Source of the DNA: UTPRO1 sp031400185
Lineage (GTDB): Bacteria; Desulfobacterota; Binatia; UTPRO1
Direction: 5' to 3'
Assembly: GCA_031400185.1 (NCBI GenBank)
Contig: JANNPN010000140.1
Coordinates: 1-10,398, forward strand
Length of the DNA stretch: 10,398 nt
In this document: piece by piece, positions 6,036 through 10,398 of the stretch
Position numbering within the stretch: the stretch's first letter is position 1
Layout: each line of letters opens with the position of its first letter
Program-made: the position numbers and the translations under genes
Notes under the pieces: generated by a model
The model's database searches: none
Seen by the model: the letters and a program-made list of their open reading frames with translations, nothing else
What the model was told of the DNA's origin: nothing

Positions 6036-7302
6036 AGTCGGGCGGCCGTCGCAGGGGGCGAGATCCCCCTTGGACGAACGTGATCGGCATGTGGCGGACG
6101 CCGGTGTGCTTGTTGCTGCGCGTCCACTCGACCGGGCCGGCGAGCGTGCAGCCGGCGACGCGTGCGAGCAGGGCGTCGAGCACGAGCCGGATCTCGAGAC
6201 GTGCGAGCACCGCACCGAGGCAGAAATGGTTTCCGTGGCCGAACGCGAGATGGCGGTTCGGATGCCGCCGTACGTCGAAGCGGAACGGATCGGGGAAGAC
6301 CGCCTCGTCGCGGTTCGCCGACGACCACCACAGGGTCACCTTGTCGCCGGCGCCGATGCGCTGGCCGGCGAGCTCGGCGGCGCGGGTTGCGGTGCGGCGG
6401 TTGTATGCGGTGCTCGACGCCCAGCGCAGGATCTCCTCGACTGCCGACGGCATGACCGCCCGATTCGCTTGGAGGGCGTGCCATGCCTCGGGATGGTCGA
6501 TCAGCGCCAGGAGCCCGACCGCGAGCGAGTTCCGCGTCGTCTCGCTGCCGGCCGCGATGAGCAGGTTGAAGAACATCATGACCTCGAGCTCGGTCGGTGG
6601 CGCCGCGGTACCGTCGGCGCCGGTGATCGTCCCGTGCACGACCGCCGACAGCATGTCGTCGCCGGGGGCGCGCCGCTTCTCGCCGATCAACCACGCGCCG
6701 TACTCGAACATGGCGGCCTGCGCCGCCTGCGTCCGGGCGTTCACCTCGCCGAGCTCGCGGCCGTCGTAGTCGAGGGTGGCGTTGGCCCAGGCGAAGAGCC
6801 GATGGCGATCCTCCTGCGGGACGCCGAGCAGGCGCGCGACCGCCTGGAGCGGCAGCTCGGCCGCGACGTCGACGAGGAAGTCGCACGTGCCGCGCGCGAC
6901 TGCGGCCTCCACGATGGCGCCGGCGCGCGCCCGGAGCTCGTCCTCGAGCTGGGCGAGCGCGCGCGGCGACACGACCCCCGTCGCGAGCCGCCGGAGCTTC
7001 TGGTGCCGCGGGTCGTCCATCATGTTGAGGAGCACGCCGGTCGCGAAGCCCGCCGGCAGATCCTCGATGAGCGTGCCGCCGCCGTCGCGCGAGCCGCCGC
7101 GCTCCGAGGAATAGGTCGCGGCATCCGCGGCGACGGCTACGACGTCGGCGTGCCGGCTCACCACCCAGAAGCCCTCGCCGCCCGGCGTGTGTGGCGTCGG
7201 CGGATGGAACCACACCGGTGCTTCGCGGCGGAGGCGCGTGAAGACGTCGTGCGGGAACCCGCTCGCGAAGCGGTCGAGATCGGTCAGGTCGACGTCGTGC
7301 AC
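6034..7302 (-). CDS. Cytochrome P450, CYP125/CYP124/CYP142-like
   Basis: The product is 422 residues, a complete soluble bacterial P450. Visible signatures are LNMMDDPRHQKLRRL at 92-106 (C-helix region), the I-helix oxygen-activation motif A251-G-S-E-T-T256, the K-helix ExxR at E290-R293, NRDEAVFPDPFRFD at 330-343, and the heme loop FGHGNHFCLG at 354-363 with C361 as the iron ligand. The SSANRDEAVF and RRTATR..ELAGQ stretches resemble the CYP125/124/142 group, which oxidises sterol side chains and methyl-branched lipids in actinobacteria; the actual substrate here is inferred only. No ferredoxin or reductase gene is in the window. The start is GTG at 7302, ten bases after the stop of the metalloprotease-like gene and without a Shine-Dalgarno site, so it probably depends on upstream translation. 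Confidence 0.9.
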   Translation of the reverse strand: MHDVDLTDLDRFASGFPHDVFTRLRREAPVWFHPPTPHTPGGEGFWVVSRHADVVAVAADAATYSSERGGSRDGGGTLIEDLPAGFATGVLLNMMDDPRHQKLRRLATGVVSPRALAQLEDELRARAGAIVEAAVARGTCDFLVDVAAELPLQAVARLLGVPQEDRHRLFAWANATLDYDGRELGEVNARTQAAQAAMFEYGAWLIGEKRRAPGDDMLSAVVHGTITGADGTAAPPTELEVMMFFNLLIAAGSETTRNSLAVGLLALIDHPEAWHALQANRAVMPSAVEEILRWASSTAYNRRTATRAAELAGQRIGAGDKVTLWWSSANRDEAVFPDPFRFDVRRHPNRHLAFGHGNHFCLGAVLARLEIRLVLDALLARVAGCTLAGPVEWTRSNKHTGVRHMPITFVQGGSRPLRRPPD

Positions 7303-7312
7303 GCCGGCGGCG

Positions 7313-9331
7313 TCATAGCACGGTCGCGAGCGACGGCACGCAGAGGCGCTCTTCCTTGCTCATGTCGAGACGCTCGGCGCCGAACTGCGGGTGCACGAAC
7401 AGGCCAGGATGCGACGGGTTCTTCACGGTCGGCTTCACCTGGTAGCAAAGCTGGGAGATCGCCGGGTGCAGGACGCCTTCGCCGTTCGTGTCGACGGCGA
7501 TGCAGAGGTGGGTCGGCTTCTTCACCGCGAAGCTCTGCGCGGGCACGATGAAGCCGTCGGCGAGCGTGACCGTCATGCCCTTCGGGAACGTGGGCGTGCC
7601 GGCCGCGACCTTCGCCGCGTAGCACTTGTAGTGGTCGACCTCCGTGCCGGCCGTGGGCGGCGGGTCGGCGCCGAGCCCGAGGTTCGTCGGGACCAGCAGG
7701 AAGGCGGGCTTCACGGTCTGCACGGTGATGGTGCCGATCGGATTCTGCACGAGGACCGTCCGCTTCACGTGCTTCGCCTGCCCCCTGACGGCCTTCACGG
7801 GATAGCTCTCGAGGTGGGTCGCGCCGTCGATCACCGGCGTGCCGTTCCGTTCGGCGGGGACGCAGAGGCCCTTCGGCTTTGCGACCGTCACGTTCAGCGT
7901 CTCGAAGGCGTCGACCAGCGCAGGCGGGCTCGGCGGCGTGAACGGGGCGCCGAGCGTCGAGGTTTTCGCCTTCGCGCAGAGGAACGGGTCGACGCAGCTC
8001 TGCGGCCCACCGCACGCGCCGGCGGTGCACTGGTCGGGACCGGTGCAGCTCTCGCCGTCGTCACAGGCGGCACCTTCCGGCTTCGCCGGGTTCGAGCACA
8101 GGCCCGAGACCGGGTCGCATGTCCCGACGTCGTGGCACTGGTCGAGCGCGCTGCAGGTCACGGAATCGGCGCCGGTGCAGGCGCCGCCCTGACACGTATC
8201 GGTCGCGGTGCACGCGGAGCCGTCGTTGCACGGGGTCGTGTTGGCGAGGGGCGCGCAGACCGACGGCTCGCCGGCGCAGCTCCAGCACGTCTCGACGCGA
8301 CACGTGCTGCCGCACCCGTCGCCCCCGGCCGCGTCGCCGTCGTCGCACGTCTCGTTCGGATCGACGACGCCGTCGCCACACGTGCCGCACGGTCCCCATC
8401 CGATGTCGCAGAGGAGCAGCAAGGCGAGCCCGACCGCGTGGTTCGGCCCCGTGTACGAGGGCTCCATGAGCTCGTTCGGCGACACATCGGTGTCGAAGTG
8501 CGAGACCGACGATCCGGGCTGCAGGGTGGTCGGGGCGTACATCTGGACGTGACCGCCCGAAACGCCGGCGACGAGCCCGCCGAGCGCGGCGGTCACGCTG
8601 GCGCCGATGAAGTGCAGGTCACCGTCGTCCTTGGCGGCGGCGGCGCGGCCGGCGTTGCTCATCGTGGCGAGCGGGCCGGCCCCGTGCTGCTCGAGGCCGA
8701 GCTCGTAGACATCGTCGAGGCCGAGCCCCTCGGCGCCGGTCGACACGTTGAAGATCGGGAGGAAGCCGAGGCCGTGGCCGAGCTCGTGCAATGCCACCGC
8801 GACCAGGTCGATGCTCGCCGCCGACGGCGGGTCGGCGTCGAGCCCGAGGTAGAAGTCGAGGCTGCATCCGCCACCGGCGCCGAGCCTCCGGTTGAAGTGC
8901 GCGTTGATGTCGTCGAGGCCCGGGTCGAGGTCCATGCCGGCGACCTTGTCCGCGAGCGCCGACGGGTAGAGCGTGTTCGGCACGGCACCGGCGAAGTCGA
9001 AGTGCACCGCCGACGGTCCGGCGCTCCCGAGGACGGCGGAGAAGCCGTCGCAGCTCTGGTTCGGAAAGTCGACGCCGACCCGGATCTCGACCGGGCTCGC
9101 GAGCTGCGCGCCCCAGATGTCGGCGGCGAGCTGCAGCGCGGTGAGGCGCTGGGTGCCGAGGGTCGTCGCCGCGTTGCCGCCGACCGGCGCGCGCGGCGCC
9201 GGATCGTTCAAGCCGATGCCGGCTGCGTCGCGGTTCACGATCGTGATCGTCGCGGCGGACGCGGCGCATGGCAGCACGAGCGCGCCGACGAGCAGCAGCG
9301 CGGCGCTGCGCCGCGAGGACGCGTGCCGCAT
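7313..9331 (-). CDS. Secreted zinc-metalloprotease-like protein with Cys-rich repeat and tandem C-terminal domains
   Basis: The product is 672 residues. Residues 1-26 are a signal peptide ending CAASA. Residues about 27-312 form a metalloprotease-like domain with L181-HELGHGLGF-190 (zinc ligands H182 and H186, catalytic E183). A later SHFDTDVSPNELMEP block (277-291) contains H278 and a possible Met-turn at M289. The usual third metzincin ligand position (192) is Pro, so H278 may serve instead. Residues 315-345 are a Myxococcus-type cysteine-rich repeat (CGDGVVDPNETCDDGD, DUF4215/TIGR02232-like), followed by more disulfide-rich sequence to about 447. Residues 449-553 and 566-672 are two copies of a domain with HYKCY, LCVP and fibre-like strands (DUF7450-like, name from memory). 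The protein is probably secreted or surface-exposed. I chose ATG 9331 because it gives a clean signal peptide; an upstream open stretch overlaps the preceding gene. GGAG lies ten bases before it. Activity is untested. Confidence 0.8.
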   Translation of the reverse strand: MRHASSRRSAALLLVGALVLPCAASAATITIVNRDAAGIGLNDPAPRAPVGGNAATTLGTQRLTALQLAADIWGAQLASPVEIRVGVDFPNQSCDGFSAVLGSAGPSAVHFDFAGAVPNTLYPSALADKVAGMDLDPGLDDINAHFNRRLGAGGGCSLDFYLGLDADPPSAASIDLVAVALHELGHGLGFLPIFNVSTGAEGLGLDDVYELGLEQHGAGPLATMSNAGRAAAAKDDGDLHFIGASVTAALGGLVAGVSGGHVQMYAPTTLQPGSSVSHFDTDVSPNELMEPSYTGPNHAVGLALLLLCDIGWGPCGTCGDGVVDPNETCDDGDAAGGDGCGSTCRVETCWSCAGEPSVCAPLANTTPCNDGSACTATDTCQGGACTGADSVTCSALDQCHDVGTCDPVSGLCSNPAKPEGAACDDGESCTGPDQCTAGACGGPQSCVDPFLCAKAKTSTLGAPFTPPSPPALVDAFETLNVTVAKPKGLCVPAERNGTPVIDGATHLESYPVKAVRGQAKHVKRTVLVQNPIGTITVQTVKPAFLLVPTNLGLGADPPPTAGTEVDHYKCYAAKVAAGTPTFPKGMTVTLADGFIVPAQSFAVKKPTHLCIAVDTNGEGVLHPAISQLCYQVKPTVKNPSHPGLFVHPQFGAERLDMSKEERLCVPSLATVL

Positions 9332-9332
9332 G

Positions 9333-9653
9333 CTACTGCTGCTCCGCGGACGCGCCGTCGAGCCGGATGACGTACCCGCCCGCGGCGGTCGTGCCCGGCT
9401 GGATGACGACGTCGCGCGCCCGTCCGCCACGCGCGGTGTCGGGTGCGGCGAGCGTGCCCGGGGCGGGCAGCGAGTAGACGCCGGTCGCGGGGTCCACCTG
9501 CACCTGCCAGCCGACGTCGCCCGCGGCGATGCGAGGGCGGGCATCGCATGGGACGTCTCCGCCGCGCGCGATGCCCGGTGGAGCACCGCAGAGCACGCCG
9601 GCAGTGAGCGCGACGAGGATGTTCCGACGGCAGAGCGATGCGAGCGACGACAT
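9333..9653 (-). CDS. Small secreted protein, function unknown
   Basis: The product is 106 residues. A basic MSSLASLCRRN start and hydrophobic segment to about residue 27 form a signal peptide, with cleavage probably near ARG-GD (29-33). The mature ~75 residues are rich in Gly, Ala and Pro, with a central GWQVQVDPATGVYSLPAPG stretch and a late GGYVIRLDG that suggests beta structure. I do not recognise a family. ATG 9653 is supported by GAGGGGG seven bases upstream; an ATG at 9701 would put 16 residues before a normal signal peptide. The stop TAG is one base from the metalloprotease-like start, so the two are almost certainly coupled. A role as partner, inhibitor or substrate of that protein is possible but not shown. 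Confidence 0.65.
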   Translation of the reverse strand: MSSLASLCRRNILVALTAGVLCGAPPGIARGGDVPCDARPRIAAGDVGWQVQVDPATGVYSLPAPGTLAAPDTARGGRARDVVIQPGTTAAGGYVIRLDGASAEQQ

Positions 9654-9784
9654 GGGCGACCCCCTCGGCGGCGCGAGGACGACCGCGCGCGCTCGAGTCA
9701 CGAGTGTCCCGCGCCGCTTCGGGAATGGTCAAGGCGGAACTCGCGTCGCAGGCGCCCTGCGATCTCGCACGGCGCGGGTCGCGG
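9654..9784 (-). promoter_or_regulatory. Intergenic region with a weak promoter candidate
   Basis: This 131-base gap lies between bioD and the small secreted gene, all reading minus. On the minus strand TTGACC (complement of 9727-9732) is followed after 18 bases by GACACT (complement of 9703-9708). The first element matches the -35 consensus well and the second matches -10 only at three of six positions. It may serve the secreted-protein/protease/P450 unit. No terminator after bioD is evident. Confidence 0.25.
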
Positions 9785-10398
9785 TCAGTCGACGAGCGTG
9801 TCGAGCTCGAGCGCCGCGCCGAGCGCGGCGAGGCGTGCGCGCGCCTTCGTTGCGGCGTCGCCGCCGCCCCGGAGCGCGGCCAAGAGGGCCGCGGCCCCGG
9901 CGATCCATGGCAGGGTCCCGAGCGCGCGCGCCGACGTGAGCGTCGCGAGGAGCGGCTCGTTGGTCGCGACCGCGAGGTCGTCGTCCGCGGCGAGGCGGTT
10001 CACGACGTACCCGGCGACGGCGATCCGCCGGCTCGCGAGCGCGTCGAGCGTGAGCAGCGCATGGTTGATGGCCCCGAGCCGGGAGCCGACGACGAGGAGC
10101 ACGCGCGCGCGGAGCTCCGCGGCAAGGTCGGCGAAGCTCGCGGTGCGCGTGAGCGGCACGAGCAGGCCGCCCGCGCCTTCGATCAGGAGCACGTCGTACG
10201 TCGCCGCGCGCCGCTGCCCGAGGGCCGCGAGCGCCGCGACGTCGATCGCCACCCCGGCACGCTCGGCGGCGAGCGACGGCGCGAGCGGGTCGGGGAGGCG
10301 GTAGGGGCAGACGTCGGCGAGCGGCGCCGGGTCGCGGGCGGCGGCGATCAGCGTGCGTGCGTCCTCGGCATCGGGTCGGCAGCCGGTCTCGGCGGGCT
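9785..10398 (-). CDS. bioD: Dethiobiotin synthetase, N-terminus cut by window edge
   Basis: BioD makes dethiobiotin from 7,8-diaminopelargonic acid, CO2 and ATP, the step before biotin synthase. About 203 residues are visible, and the reading frame stays open to the right edge. The first visible residues, PAETGC, correspond to the conserved KPxETG region. Then come DAxxL, VCPYRLPDPLAPSLAA (the PYxxxxPLAPxxAA block), LLIEGAGGLLVPL, and VVGSRLGAINHALLTL, all BioD hallmarks. The P-loop GTDTGVGKT and roughly the first 35 residues lie beyond the window. GTG at 10252 is an internal codon, not the start. Other bio genes (bioA, bioF, bioB) are expected upstream but not visible. The stop is TGA at 9785-9787. 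Confidence 0.9.
   Translation of the reverse strand, partial: PAETGCRPDAEDARTLIAAARDPAPLADVCPYRLPDPLAPSLAAERAGVAIDVAALAALGQRRAATYDVLLIEGAGGLLVPLTRTASFADLAAELRARVLLVVGSRLGAINHALLTLDALASRRIAVAGYVVNRLAADDDLAVATNEPLLATLTSARALGTLPWIAGAAALLAALRGGGDAATKARARLAALGAALELDTLVD

Noticed and set aside
7284..7316. ATG at 7314-7316 overlapping the protease-like stop as a P450 start
   Set aside because: It is out of frame with the P450; GTG 7302 gives the expected N-terminus.
7391..9370. Very long plus-strand open frame (659 codons) opposite the metalloprotease-like gene
   Set aside because: It is antisense to a gene with a signal peptide, zinc motif and Cys-rich repeats. Its product is Arg/Ala/Val-rich low-complexity sequence typical of shadow frames in GC-rich DNA.
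9332..9586. 85-residue N-terminal extension of the metalloprotease-like protein
   Set aside because: It is Ser/Arg/Pro-rich, overlaps the small secreted gene in another frame and would bury a clean signal peptide.
9235..9732. 165-codon minus-strand open frame
   Set aside because: It is a shadow frame across the small secreted gene and the protease-like N-terminus, with Arg-rich product and no family features.

Overview
This is a GC-rich, densely coding stretch of bacterial chromosome. It holds eleven protein-coding genes, ten complete and one cut by the right edge. No rRNA, tRNA, CRISPR array or transposase gene was seen. The gene content points to a Gram-negative bacterium of the broad 'deltaproteobacterial' grade, for example Myxococcota, Desulfobacterota or Binatota. 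The reasons are the lipoprotein, the LolA-like periplasmic protein, Myxococcus-type cysteine-rich repeats, tandem C-terminal HYKCY/LCVP domains and an HTTM-family membrane protein. This placement is inference from gene types, not from a marker gene.

Layout, left to right. Positions 1-84 hold a perfect hairpin and a pyrimidine-rich tail that look like one half of a dispersed intergenic repeat. A DksA/TraR-type zinc-finger regulator (minus, 74-442) is divergent from larC (plus, 539-1708), which encodes the nickel-insertion enzyme for the nickel-pincer nucleotide cofactor. The short gap between them has two well-formed inverted repeats that read as a terminator and a start-site hairpin on the dksA strand. 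Convergent with larC is a two-gene minus-strand unit: a small membrane-anchored protein (2613-3080) overlapping by GTGA a multi-pass HTTM/gamma-carboxylase-like protein (1675-2616).

A plus-strand run follows: a GT-A-like glycosyltransferase candidate with a coiled-coil tail (3172-4086), a lipoprotein forming a probable seven-bladed beta-propeller (4145-5071), and a LolA-like 'outer membrane lipoprotein-sorting' protein (5112-6020). The last two probably form one transcript and act in the envelope.

The rest of the window is minus strand. In transcription order it has a partial bioD (biotin synthesis, 9785-right edge), a 106-residue secreted protein (9333-9653), a 672-residue secreted zinc-metalloprotease-like protein (7313-9331), and a cytochrome P450 of the CYP125/124/142 type (6034-7302). 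The last three are separated by only 1 and 10 bases and look translationally coupled.

No clear new defence or mobile system was found. The observations most worth checking are the dksA leader, the HTTM/small-protein pair, the secreted-protein/metalloprotease pair with its unusual zinc site and eroded domain copy, and the half-element at the left edge.
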